This document shows, piece by piece, positions 56,412 to 64,000 of a stretch of 64,000 bases of DNA. This stretch comes from Amorphoplanes digitatis (lineage in GTDB: Bacteria > Actinomycetota > Actinomycetes > Mycobacteriales > Micromonosporaceae). Every line of letters starts with the position of its first letter. The first letter of the stretch is position 1. The stretch covers positions 992,001 to 1,056,000 of the forward strand of contig NZ_JACHNH010000001.1 of the NCBI RefSeq assembly GCF_014205335.1, written 5' to 3'. A program made the translations under genes and the position numbers. Under the pieces are notes generated by a model. The model saw only the letters and a list, made by a program, of their open reading frames with translations. It ran no database searches and was not told the origin of the DNA.

Positions 56412-57122
56412 TTATTCGAAGAGGGCGCCCAGCGGGCCGTCGACCGGGCGGCCCCGGGCGGTCAGCTCCTCCGCCTGCGTGTGCAGGACCGCGGCCAGCT
56501 CGGTGGCGTCGGCCCCGGCGAGGCCGGTGCGCTTGACCGCGTCGGCCCGGTTGCGGAAGTACGTGCGGCTGAGCAGGCCGGCGACCATGGCGGCGTGCAG
56601 CCGCGCCTCGGCCAGCAGGACCAGGGCGGCGTCGATCTCGTACCACTCGGCCAGCCGTACCGCCCGGGCGTGCGCGGCCGAGGCCACGCACCAGTTGCGC
56701 CGGGCGAGCCCGGAGAACTCGGCCGGCCGGGTCTCGGCGAGCCGGGCCAGGTGCGCGTCGCGCTGCCCGCCGAACCAGCCGCGCGGGTCGTACAGGTCGC
56801 GGGTGGTCAGGTAGCGGTCCGCCTCCAGCGGCCAGCGCGGGGTCAGCTCCGTGGCCCGGCGCATGCTGTCGTCGGCGCTGCCGACGCTGAGGTCGACCAG
56901 GATGCCGTCGACCCGGCGCAGGGTGGCGTGCGGCCCGGCGTTCGGCTTGTACGTGACGACCTGGAGGTTGAGGTCGCTGCTGTCGGAGTCGTCGCCGTGC
57001 GCCATCGATCCGTGCACGCCGATGGCCCGCACGTCGGCCGACCAGCGGCGCAGTATCACGTCACGGAGCCGGGTGGCCAGGTGCCAGCGGGGGTTGGCCA
57101 GGTCGTACTCGTCCTGCGACAC
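56412..57122 (-). CDS. Nucleotidyltransferase-domain protein
   Basis: A 236-aa protein with an antitoxin/kanamycin-type nucleotidyltransferase motif: GVHGSMAHGDDSDSSDLNLQV, where the usual D-x-D reads DLN. The rest is alpha-helical (for example AEWYEIDAALVLLAEARLHA) and could be a C-terminal helical bundle. The second acidic residue is altered, so activity is uncertain. GTG 57122 is preferred to TTG 57140; neither has a strong RBS. Last of a three-gene minus-strand set. Confidence 0.75.
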   Translation of the reverse strand: MSQDEYDLANPRWHLATRLRDVILRRWSADVRAIGVHGSMAHGDDSDSSDLNLQVVTYKPNAGPHATLRRVDGILVDLSVGSADDSMRRATELTPRWPLEADRYLTTRDLYDPRGWFGGQRDAHLARLAETRPAEFSGLARRNWCVASAAHARAVRLAEWYEIDAALVLLAEARLHAAMVAGLLSRTYFRNRADAVKRTGLAGADATELAAVLHTQAEELTARGRPVDGPLGALFE

Positions 57123-57162
57123 TGCGTCATTCTCGGGCAAGAACCTGAAGTGTGAAAGCTCC

Positions 57163-57585
57163 TCAGGCCTTTCCCGGCCAGGCCATCGTCGCCGGGGTGA
57201 CCTCGGCGAGGCGCCGCCACCGGGTCGCGCGGACGGCGGACTCGATCAATGCGTTCAGCGCGGTCGCCCGGTCGGCGCCCTCGCTGGCCGGCAGCACCGC
57301 GCGCCACGCCTGCGCGACGCCGTCCTCGACCTGGATGGCCAGCTTCAGCGCGGCGGCCCGGTCGGTGACCTCGAACGGCAGTTCGTAGCCGGCCGGCGCG
57401 GGCGCGGCGCTCGCCTTCAGCGCCGACAGGCGGCTGATCAGCGCGTCCCGCCGGGCCCGGTGCGCCGCCTCGGCCGCGCGGGCCTCGGTCAGGTCACCCT
57501 CGCCGGTCAGCCGCACCCCGAGAATCCCGTACGCGTAGATGGCCGCCTCTTCCGCGGCCAAAGCGGCAGTGAGCTGTTCACTCAT
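57163..57585 (-). CDS. DUF4439 ferritin-like protein
   Basis: A 140-aa helical protein of the actinobacterial DUF4439 group: LTAALAAEEAAIYAYGILGV, RAAEAAHRARRDALISRL, and VEDGVAQAWRAVLPAS. The E/H spacing is like a ferritin-like four-helix bundle, though metal binding is not proven. Overlaps the lipoprotein gene by ATGA, so co-translated; the pair is conserved upstream of rimP in several actinobacteria. Confidence 0.88.
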   Translation of the reverse strand: MSEQLTAALAAEEAAIYAYGILGVRLTGEGDLTEARAAEAAHRARRDALISRLSALKASAAPAPAGYELPFEVTDRAAALKLAIQVEDGVAQAWRAVLPASEGADRATALNALIESAVRATRWRRLAEVTPATMAWPGKA

Positions 57586-58043
57586 CGGAGCGCCTCCGCG
57601 TGGGAGGCGCGGGCGGCAGCGATCGAGCCGGTGAGGCCGGCGCGGTCGGCCGGTGCGGTGCGGCAGGCCGTCGACGCGGTCTTCAGCGCCGCCAGCTCGG
57701 CCTTGCGCAGGGTCGCCACCGAGTCGGCCGCGTCACCACCCGCCACCGGCGCGCTCGACGCGGGCGCGCCCGAGGGCAGCGTCACGCCGATCACCCGGGC
57801 CAGCTCGGCGGCGTGTGCCCGGTGGTCCTCGGCCAGCGGCTGGAGCCGCTTCGCGAGCCCGGGCTCGGCCAGCACCGCCCGGTCGTACGCCGCCGCGAGC
57901 TGCAGCGCCTCGTCCAGCACCGGCTGCAACGCGTCGGGCGGCGGGACGGGGTCCGGATCGTTGTCGAGGAGCCCGCAGCCCGCCAGCGTCGTGGCGCTCA
58001 GTGCCGTGCCGGCCGCCAAGCGGATCAGCTGACGTCTTTTCAC
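57582..58043 (-). CDS. Putative lipoprotein coupled to the DUF4439 protein
   Basis: A 153-aa lipoprotein: a basic start KRRQLIRLAAGTALSATTLA with Cys in the lipobox LAGC (about residue 23), then helical sequence (LQPVLDEALQLAAAYDRAVL, EDHRAHAAELARVIG) similar in layout to DUF4439. It may be a surface partner of the downstream protein. The frame is long upstream only by antisense openness; GTG 58043 or ATG 58061 are the likely starts. Divergent from rimP. Confidence 0.8.
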   Translation of the reverse strand: MKRRQLIRLAAGTALSATTLAGCGLLDNDPDPVPPPDALQPVLDEALQLAAAYDRAVLAEPGLAKRLQPLAEDHRAHAAELARVIGVTLPSGAPASSAPVAGGDAADSVATLRKAELAALKTASTACRTAPADRAGLTGSIAAARASHAEALR

Positions 58044-58161
58044 GTGGTAAGTCAACACCATCGTGGCCAAGCCCCGATGCCCACGCCGCTGACCTGCGCA
58101 TGGCGCGGATTCGGTGCGGCGGCGGCCGGGCGGAGCCAGCGGCGCGTTACGCTCTGCGTCA

Positions 58162-58187
58162 GCCGCCGGGGATTTCGCCCCGGTGGC
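58162..58187 (+). promoter_or_regulatory. Hairpin in the rimP leader
   Basis: GCCGCCGGGG and CCCCGGTGGC (10-bp stem with one G-T pair) around ATTTCG, 73 nt before the rimP start. It could be an attenuator or a processing site of the rimP-nusA-infB mRNA. The upstream part 58062-58161 shows nothing else certain. Confidence 0.45.
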
Positions 58188-58260
58188 ATCCCGGTGTTCC
58201 CGGCGATCGGCGTGCGGAGCCCTCTCCGCCCGCCGAAATCGAGCAGAAGGGTTGGGCCCG

Positions 58261-58932
58261 ATGACGCAGCGTGATCGCGGCGGTGCCCGGGCGGCCAACC
58301 GCCGCAGTGCCGGTCGCGGACGCGATGCCGTCGCGGAGACGCGGACCCCCGCCGCTCCGCGCATCGACCTGGCGGCCGCGGGATCCCGCGTGCGCGCGGT
58401 GATCGAACCGGTCATCGCCGGCGCGGGTTTCGACCTGGAGGACGTCAGCCTGTCCCGCGCGGGCCGGCGGCACGTGGTCCGCGTGCTCGTCGACGCCGAC
58501 GGCGGCATCGGCCTGGACGACGTCGCCGCGGTGTCCCGGGAGATCTCCCAGGCCCTGGACGCGGCCGAGGAGGCCGGCGGCGAGGTGCTGGCGGGCGAAT
58601 ACCAGCTGGAGGTCGGCTCGCCCGGCGTGGACCGGCCGCTGACCCAGCCCCGCCACTGGCGGCGCAACGTGAGCCGGCTGGTGACGGTCACCGTCGCGGG
58701 CAAATCGCTGACCGGGCGCGTGAAGGCCACCGACGAGACCGGCATCACCCTGGACGTCGACGGCAGGACCAGCGAGGTCCCGTACGCCGACCTCGGGCCC
58801 GGCCGGGTCCAGATCGAGTTCAAGCGGCTGGACGAGGCCGTCTTCCCGGACGAGGAAGAGCCGGAAGACGAGCCCGATGACGAAGATGAAGATGAAGACG
58901 ACGACGAGAATGGGGAGGGCGAGGAGAGATGA
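58261..58932 (+). CDS. rimP: Ribosome maturation factor RimP
   Basis: RimP helps 30S maturation. The 223-aa protein has the RimP N-domain ([40 protein letters not shown]) and the SH3-like C-domain ([19 protein letters not shown]). A 35-residue unconserved start and an acidic tail (about 190-223, mostly Asp and Glu) are extra. ATG 58261 has AGAAGGG. ATGA overlap with nusA. Confidence 0.95.
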   Translation: MTQRDRGGARAANRRSAGRGRDAVAETRTPAAPRIDLAAAGSRVRAVIEPVIAGAGFDLEDVSLSRAGRRHVVRVLVDADGGIGLDDVAAVSREISQALDAAEEAGGEVLAGEYQLEVGSPGVDRPLTQPRHWRRNVSRLVTVTVAGKSLTGRVKATDETGITLDVDGRTSEVPYADLGPGRVQIEFKRLDEAVFPDEEEPEDEPDDEDEDEDDDENGEGEER

Positions 58933-59945
58933 ACATCGACCTCGCGGCGCTGCGCGCCCTGGAGCGCGAGCGGGAGATCCCGTTCGAGACGATCCTCGCG
59001 GCGATCGAGACGGCGCTGCTGACCGCATACCGGCACACGGACGGGGCCGAGGGCCACGCCCGGGTGGAGATCGACCGCAAGAACGGCGCAGCCCAGGTCT
59101 TCGCACAGGAGCTGGACGCCGACGGCACGGTGGTACGTGAGTGGGACGACACACCGCACGACTTCGGCCGCATCGCCGCGATGACCGCCAAGCAGGTCAT
59201 CCTCCAGCGGCTGCGCGAGGCCACCGACGAGGTGCACTTCGGCGAGTACGCGGGCCGGGACGGTGACCTGGTCACCGGCATCGTGCAGGCCGACGCCGCC
59301 CGCGCCGAGAAGGGCATCGTCATCGTCGACCTCGGCAAGCTCGAGGCGGTCCTGCCGCAGGCCGAGCAGGTGCCGGGCGAGACATACGAGCACGGTGCCC
59401 GGATCCGCTGCGTCGTGGTGCACGTCGCGAAGGGCTTCCGCGGACCGCAGATCACCCTGTCGCGCACCCACCCGGCGCTGGTGAAGAAGCTCTTCGCCCT
59501 CGAGGTGCCGGAGATCGCCGACGGCACGGTGGAGATCGCCGCGATCGCACGTGAGGCAGGTCACCGTACGAAGATCGCGGTGCATTCGCGGGTGACCGGC
59601 GTCAACGCGAAGGGCGCCTGCATCGGCCCGATGGGCCAGCGCGTCCGGGCCGTCATGAGCGAGCTGCACGGCGAGAAGATCGATATCATCGACTACTCGG
59701 AGAACCCGGCGCACTTCGTCGGCAACGCTCTCTCGCCGGCCAAGGCGCTGCGGGTCGAGGTGGTCGACGCGGCCACCCGGACCGCCCGGGTGACCGTTCC
59801 GGACTTCCAGCTCTCCCTCGCGATCGGGCGGGAAGGTCAGAACGCCCGGCTGGCCGCGCGGCTGACCGGCTGGCGCATCGACATCCGCCCGGACAACGAC
59901 CCGGACCCGGCCGTGGAGCGCGATGCCGCAGAGACCGGAAGCTGA
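58929..59945 (+). CDS. nusA: Transcription termination/antitermination factor NusA
   Basis: NusA binds RNA polymerase and modulates pausing. The 338-aa protein has the N-terminal domain ([20 protein letters not shown]), an S1 domain (about 135-200), and two KH domains ([39 protein letters not shown]). It lacks the acidic C-terminal repeats of E. coli NusA, as in other actinobacteria. GGAGGAGAG precedes the ATG; coupled to rimP. Confidence 0.96.
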   Translation: MNIDLAALRALEREREIPFETILAAIETALLTAYRHTDGAEGHARVEIDRKNGAAQVFAQELDADGTVVREWDDTPHDFGRIAAMTAKQVILQRLREATDEVHFGEYAGRDGDLVTGIVQADAARAEKGIVIVDLGKLEAVLPQAEQVPGETYEHGARIRCVVVHVAKGFRGPQITLSRTHPALVKKLFALEVPEIADGTVEIAAIAREAGHRTKIAVHSRVTGVNAKGACIGPMGQRVRAVMSELHGEKIDIIDYSENPAHFVGNALSPAKALRVEVVDAATRTARVTVPDFQLSLAIGREGQNARLAARLTGWRIDIRPDNDPDPAVERDAAETGS

Positions 59946-59985
59946 CCGGATACGCGAGCGTCCGGTACGGGGGGTAGACTTTCGG

Positions 59986-60324
59986 GTGGCCGGTCCGACA
60001 CGAACCTGTGTTGGGTGTCGCTCACGCGTGCCGGCCTCCGATTTACTGCGGTTCGTCGCGGTCGGGGCGGAGGGCAACCTCCGGCTCCAGCCCGATCCGA
60101 GTCGCCGACTGCCGGGTCGGGGAGCGCATCTGCATCCTGATCCGGCCTGCTTCGCGCAGGCGGAGCGGCGCCGTGCCTTCGGGCGCGCGCTGCGACTAAC
60201 CGGTGTTGCTGACACCGGATTGCTTGCCGAACACATCCGCGCGGTCTCCATTCCGCGTGGAACAACCGATGATGGAGCGGTAAGTGCCCCATCCATGTCC
60301 AGCAAGGTAGGACGACCCAGATGA
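59986..60324 (+). CDS. YlxR (DUF448) RNA-binding-like protein
   Basis: A short protein with the YlxR signature GPTRTCVGCRSRVPASDLLR, then RRLPGRGAHLHPDPACFAQA and RRRAFGRALR. It lies between nusA and infB, its usual place. I place the start at GTG 59986, just before the signature; ATG 59923 would overlap nusA by 23 nt. YlxR proteins are thought to bind nucleic acid; a TAGACT stretch (59975) could be a -10. Confidence 0.88.
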   Translation: MAGPTRTCVGCRSRVPASDLLRFVAVGAEGNLRLQPDPSRRLPGRGAHLHPDPACFAQAERRRAFGRALRLTGVADTGLLAEHIRAVSIPRGTTDDGAVSAPSMSSKVGRPR

Positions 60325-60415
60325 GCACACGATGAAGTCCCTGAAATGACCAGGCTTCTAGTGCACGAGTGAGGTCGGCGGGCGCTGCTCGCACGACCTC
60401 GAAGTGAGGAGTGCA

Positions 60416-63400
60416 GTGCCAGGCAAGGCCCGCGTTCACGAGCTCGCCAAAGAGCTCGGGGTCGACAGCAAGACCGTTCTCGCCAAGCTCAAAGAGATGG
60501 GCGAGTTCGTCAAATCCGCATCCAGCACGGTCGAGGCCCCGGTGGCCCGGCGACTTCGTGGTGCCCTCGACGCACAGGGCGGTGGCGCCCCTGCGGCACC
60601 CGCCGCTGCCGCGCCGAGCGCCCCGAGCGCGCCCAGCGCCCCCCGAGCCACCCCATCGACCGCGCGGCCGCAGCCGCCGCGCCGGCCCGCCGCCGCCCCG
60701 GCCGAGGGAGCGCCCACCAGCGCACCCACGTCCCCGGCGCCGTCACCCGGCTCGATGGTCCGGCCCAAGCCGCCGGTTCCCGTCCGACCGAGCCCCACGC
60801 CCGGTCCGGTCGCCAAGCCGGCGAGTGCCCATGACATCGAGGTGGCGGCCGCCGAGGCGCGCGCCTCGGCGCTGAAGGCCGAGCAGGAGGCCGCCGTCAA
60901 GGCGGCACAGGCTGCTCGCCAGCGCGACACCGAGCGCCGGGCGCAGCAGCCTCCGGCCGACGGGACCTCCCGTCCGCGGCCCCCGGGCCCGGGCACGGTT
61001 CCGCCGCGTCCCGGTTCGCCAGCGGCTACGCGTCCCGGAGCCCCGGGCGCGCCGACCACCGGTCGGCCCGGTCCGGGTGGCGCACCGCGCCCGCCGGCCC
61101 GCAGCCCCGGTAACAACCCGTTCGGCGTCTCCGGTGGCGCACAGCGTCCGACCCCGTCGGCGATGCCCCGGCCCAACCAGCCCGGCATGCCGCCGCGGCC
61201 GAGCCCTGCCTCGATGCCGCCGCGTCCCAGCCCCGCGTCCATGCCCGCACAGCGCCCCGCCGGTCCCGGCGGCGGTCGTGGCGGTCCCGGCGGCGGCGCA
61301 GGCCGTCCCGGCGGCCCCGGTGGCGGTCGTGGCGGTCCCGGTGGCGGCGCAGGTGGCGGCTTCCGTCCCGGTGGCGCCGGTGGCGCCGGCGGTGGCGGTG
61401 GTTACCGCGGCGGTCCCGGCGGTGGCGCCGGCGGCGGTGGCGGTTACCGCGGCGGTCCCGGCGGCGGTGGCGGTGGCGCCGGTGGCGGCTTCCGTCCCGG
61501 TGGCGGCGGCCCGGTCGGTGCCGGTGCTCCCGGTCGTCCGGGTGGTGGCGGTCGCGGTCGTGGCGGCGGTGCCGCGGGTGCCTTCGGGCGTCCCGGTGGC
61601 CGGCCGACGCGTGGCCGCAAGTCGAAGAAGCAGCGGCGTCAGGAGTTCGACAACCTGTCGGCTCCGCAGATGTCGTCGGGTGCGCCCCGCGGCCAGGGCC
61701 AGGAGGTCCGGCTGTCGCGTGGTGCGTCCCTCTCCGACTTCGCCGACAAGATCAACGCCAACCCCGGCTCGCTGGTCCAGGAGATGTTCAACCTGGGCGA
61801 GATGGTGACGGCGACGCAGTCGTGCTCTGACGACACGTTGCTGCTGCTGGGCGAGCACCTGGGCTTCGACGTGCAGATCGTCAGCCCCGAGGACGAGGAC
61901 CGCGAGCTGTTGTCGCGGTTCAACATCGACCTCGACGCCGAGATCGCCGAGGACCGCCTCGTCACCCGTCCGCCGGTCGTGACCGTCATGGGTCACGTCG
62001 ACCACGGTAAGACGAAGCTGCTCGACGCGATCCGCAAGACCAACGTGGTCGCCGGCGAGGCGGGTGGCATCACCCAGCACATCGGCGCCTACCAGGTCGT
62101 CGTCCCGCACCAGGGCGAAGACCGCGCGATCACCTTCATCGACACCCCGGGCCACGAGGCGTTCACCGCCATGCGTGCCCGTGGTGCCCAGGTGACGGAC
62201 ATCGTGATCCTCGTGGTCGCGGCCGACGACGGCGTCATGCCGCAGACGGTCGAGGCGTTGAACCACGCCAAGGCGGCCGAGGTGCCGATCGTGGTCGCGG
62301 TCAACAAGGTCGACAAGCCGGACGCCAACCCGGACAAGGTCCGCCAGCAGCTGACGGACTACGGCCTGCTCGCCGAGGAGTACGGCGGCGACACGATGTT
62401 CGTGAACGTGGCCGCCAAGCCCGGTATCGGCATCGAGGACCTGCTCGAGGCCGTGCTGCTGACCGCCGACGCGTCGCTGGAGCTCACCGCTCCGATCGAC
62501 GGGCCGGCGCAGGGTGTCGCGGTCGAGGCCCACCTCGACAAGGGCCGGGGCGCGGTTGCCACGGTTCTGGTCCAGAAGGGCACGCTGCGTGCCGGCGACT
62601 CGATCGTGGCGGGTGGCGCGCATGGTCGCGTCCGCGCCATGCTCGACGAGAACGGCAACCAGGTCAGCGAGGCGGGCCCGGCCCGTCCGGTCCTGGTCCT
62701 GGGCCTGACGTCGGTGCCTGGCGCCGGCGACACGTTCCTGGCGGCCGAGGACGACCGCACGGTCCGGCAGATCGCCGAGCAGCGGCAGGCACGCCGCCGT
62801 GCGGCGAGCTTCGCGAACTCGAAGGGCAAGGCCACGCTCGAGACGCTCATGGAGCAGCTCAAGGAGGGCGAGAAGACCTCGCTCACCCTGGTGCTCAAGG
62901 GCGACGGTTCGGGTTCGGTCGAGGCGCTCGAGGACGCGCTGTTCAAGATCGAGATTCCGGACGAGGTGCAGCTCAAGGTCATCCACCGCGGCGTCGGTGC
63001 GATCACCGAGAGCGACGTCAACCTGGCGTCGGCTTCCTCGGACCAGACCGCAACGATCATCGGCTTCAATGTCCGGGCCAGCAACAAGGTCAAGGAGATG
63101 GCCGACCGCGCCGGCGTGGAGATCCGCTACTACAGCGTGATCTACCAGGCCATCGAGGAGATCGAGGCGGCGCTCAAGGGCCTGCTCAAGCCGGAGTACG
63201 AGGAGGTCGAGCTGGGCTCCGCGGAGATCCGCGAGGTGTTCCGTTCGTCCAAGATCGGTCTCATCGCCGGCTGTCTGGTCCGCTCCGGTCTCATCCGCCG
63301 CAACGCCAAGGCGCGCATCCTGCGCGAGGGCACCGTGGTGGCGGACAACGTCACGATCAGCTCGCTGAAGCGGTTCAAGGACGACGCCACCGAGGTCCGC

Positions 63401-63499
63401 GAGGGCTTCGAGTGTGGTCTCACCTTGGCCGGTTTCGGGTCGCCGCAGCCCGGCGACGTGATCGAGACCTTCGAGATGCGTGAGAAGGTGCGGGCCTAA
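60416..63499 (+). CDS. infB: Translation initiation factor IF-2
   Basis: IF-2 brings fMet-tRNA to the 30S subunit. The 1027-aa protein has an IF2-N helical domain ([20 protein letters not shown]), a very long low-complexity region (residues about 50-405), the G domain with [20 protein letters not shown] and [11 protein letters not shown], and C-terminal domains ending EMREKVRA. The region 275-400 is rich in GG-repeats (about 61260-61600). GTG 60416 has GAGG about 8 nt upstream; GTG 60404 is less likely. Confidence 0.97.
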   Translation: MPGKARVHELAKELGVDSKTVLAKLKEMGEFVKSASSTVEAPVARRLRGALDAQGGGAPAAPAAAAPSAPSAPSAPRATPSTARPQPPRRPAAAPAEGAPTSAPTSPAPSPGSMVRPKPPVPVRPSPTPGPVAKPASAHDIEVAAAEARASALKAEQEAAVKAAQAARQRDTERRAQQPPADGTSRPRPPGPGTVPPRPGSPAATRPGAPGAPTTGRPGPGGAPRPPARSPGNNPFGVSGGAQRPTPSAMPRPNQPGMPPRPSPASMPPRPSPASMPAQRPAGPGGGRGGPGGGAGRPGGPGGGRGGPGGGAGGGFRPGGAGGAGGGGGYRGGPGGGAGGGGGYRGGPGGGGGGAGGGFRPGGGGPVGAGAPGRPGGGGRGRGGGAAGAFGRPGGRPTRGRKSKKQRRQEFDNLSAPQMSSGAPRGQGQEVRLSRGASLSDFADKINANPGSLVQEMFNLGEMVTATQSCSDDTLLLLGEHLGFDVQIVSPEDEDRELLSRFNIDLDAEIAEDRLVTRPPVVTVMGHVDHGKTKLLDAIRKTNVVAGEAGGITQHIGAYQVVVPHQGEDRAITFIDTPGHEAFTAMRARGAQVTDIVILVVAADDGVMPQTVEALNHAKAAEVPIVVAVNKVDKPDANPDKVRQQLTDYGLLAEEYGGDTMFVNVAAKPGIGIEDLLEAVLLTADASLELTAPIDGPAQGVAVEAHLDKGRGAVATVLVQKGTLRAGDSIVAGGAHGRVRAMLDENGNQVSEAGPARPVLVLGLTSVPGAGDTFLAAEDDRTVRQIAEQRQARRRAASFANSKGKATLETLMEQLKEGEKTSLTLVLKGDGSGSVEALEDALFKIEIPDEVQLKVIHRGVGAITESDVNLASASSDQTATIIGFNVRASNKVKEMADRAGVEIRYYSVIYQAIEEIEAALKGLLKPEYEEVELGSAEIREVFRSSKIGLIAGCLVRSGLIRRNAKARILREGTVVADNVTISSLKRFKDDATEVREGFECGLTLAGFGSPQPGDVIETFEMREKVRA

Positions 63500-63512
63500 C
63501 AACCCCGGCTGA

Positions 63513-63542
63513 CGGCCCCCGGCGCTTCGGCGCCGGGGGCCG
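63513..63542 (+). terminator. infB terminator (13-bp stem, TTCG loop)
   Basis: A perfect 13-bp stem CGGCCCCCGGCGC with tetraloop TTCG and its complement, followed by TTGTCTTT. It is a strong intrinsic terminator 13 nt after the infB stop. Confidence 0.92.
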
Positions 63543-63560
63543 TTGTCTTTACTACTGGAA

Positions 63561-64000
63561 TGTCTCGCTATGCCTTGCTGCTCGCGCCCTCCGCCAACCG
63601 TGTGTACGCCGATCAGGCCGGCCGCCTCTCCCGGGCCGAGCTGGCCGCGTTCCGGCCGGTGCTCTCCGGGGACGTCACCGATGTCGGCGCCGAGGCGATC
63701 GGCGGGGTGGAGTACCTGACCTTCGACGCCGACCTGCAGCCTCGCGACGTCGCCTACCTGTCGAACATGTCGGCGGCGTACGCCCTCTTCGAGCGGGCCG
63801 GCGACGACCTGCTGCGCCCGGTCGAGCTCACCCCGCTGGCCCGCTACGACAGCGACCTGATCACCATTCCGAAGTACGCCGGCAAGACCAACGAGCAGTT
63901 CACCAAGCTGCTGCTCAACCTCACGCTGCTGGCCTCGAAGTCCGCGTCGCGGATGCTCGACGGCCACCTCGTCGTGGGTGACCCGCTTGCGGGCCGCGGC
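63561..64000 (+). CDS. Probable TRM11-like SAM-dependent methyltransferase, N-terminal part (cut at window end)
   Basis: The frame starts MSRYALLLAPSANRVYADQA at ATG 63561 and is open to the window end (146 codons). It continues with LTFDADLQPRDVAYLSNMSA and LTPLARYDSDLITIPKYAGK, then KLLLNLTLLASKSASRMLDG. I recall proteins of this kind beside infB in Micromonosporaceae labelled TRM11-family methyltransferase; the SAM loop would lie beyond the edge, so identification is moderate. It starts 18 nt after the infB terminator. Confidence 0.68.

Noticed and set aside
57582-60305. 907-codon minus-strand frame across rimP and nusA
   Set aside because: It is antisense to strongly recognised rimP and nusA; only its final 150 codons (the lipoprotein) have a signal peptide and family features.
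60743-63967. 1074-codon minus-strand frame opposite infB
   Set aside because: Open because of codon bias in a GC-rich gene on the other strand; low complexity, no recognisable domain.

Overview
The window comes from a very GC-rich actinomycete, most likely a Micromonosporaceae member close to Actinoplanes. The evidence is the many GTG starts, the 4-nt ATGA/GTGA overlaps between genes, the actinobacterial order trmD-rplS-lepB-rnhB-DUF2469 ... dprA-comM-yraN ... rpsB-tsf-pyrH-frr-cdsA-rlmN ... dxr-rip-ispG ... map ... rimP-nusA-ylxR-infB, and small Cys-motif proteins of a type I recall from Micromonosporaceae. No phage, insertion sequence, CRISPR array, rRNA or tRNA was seen. The genus is an inference. 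Layout: 1-4.9 kb holds translation and secretion housekeeping (trmD end, rplS, two signal peptidases, NUDIX, rnhB, DUF2469, M23 peptidase). 4.9-12.3 kb is accessory: a class V aminotransferase, xerC, a lipoprotein, a phosphotransferase, a PNPOx-fold enzyme, a GntR regulator, a coupled group of small Cys-motif proteins and a divergent AlpA-like HTH gene. 12.3-15.8 kb is dprA-comM-yraN (DNA uptake and recombination). 15.9-23.6 kb is the rpsB-to-rlmN group plus a DivIVA-like protein. 23.6-30.2 kb has an MBL-Rieske fusion, a carotenoid-desaturase-like oxidoreductase and a TetR/MMPL efflux pair. 30.2-33.9 kb is dxr-rip-ispG (MEP isoprenoid pathway plus a site-2 protease). 35-42.6 kb has regulators, a GNAT protein, an F420-type oxidoreductase and an ABC-like ATPase/YhgE/TetR operon. 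43.2-50.1 kb looks like a gamma-glutamylated amine (Puu-type) catabolic cluster: permease, glutamine-synthetase-like ligase, aldehyde dehydrogenase, SDR and two class I amidotransferase-like hydrolases. 50.1-58 kb holds an HD protein, a giant kinase/phosphatase with a STAS partner, map, a VIT-family transporter and a small ferritin-like/lipoprotein operon. 58.2-64 kb is rimP-nusA-ylxR-infB and the start of a probable TRM11-like methyltransferase. The most unusual trait is a set of unrelated tandem repeat arrays: imperfect 75-nt units (9.3-9.7 kb), in-frame 45-nt units (10.8-11.1 kb), a perfect 13-mer (12.1 kb), 30-nt units with a G-quadruplex motif (13.6-13.8 kb) and 53/54-nt units (34.0-34.8 kb). 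Three of the five sit exactly between convergent gene ends, and three lie within or beside the 9-14 kb accessory block. That block also carries a translationally coupled set of two proteins sharing a CGxPxPC motif and a 33-aa microprotein, divergent from the HTH gene whose start codon lies inside a perfect palindrome. This is the best candidate here for an undescribed lineage-specific system. Clear inverted-repeat operators sit upstream of the TetR/MMPL pair and the ABC-like/YhgE/TetR operon, and two exact consensus DnaA boxes sit in intergenic DNA.
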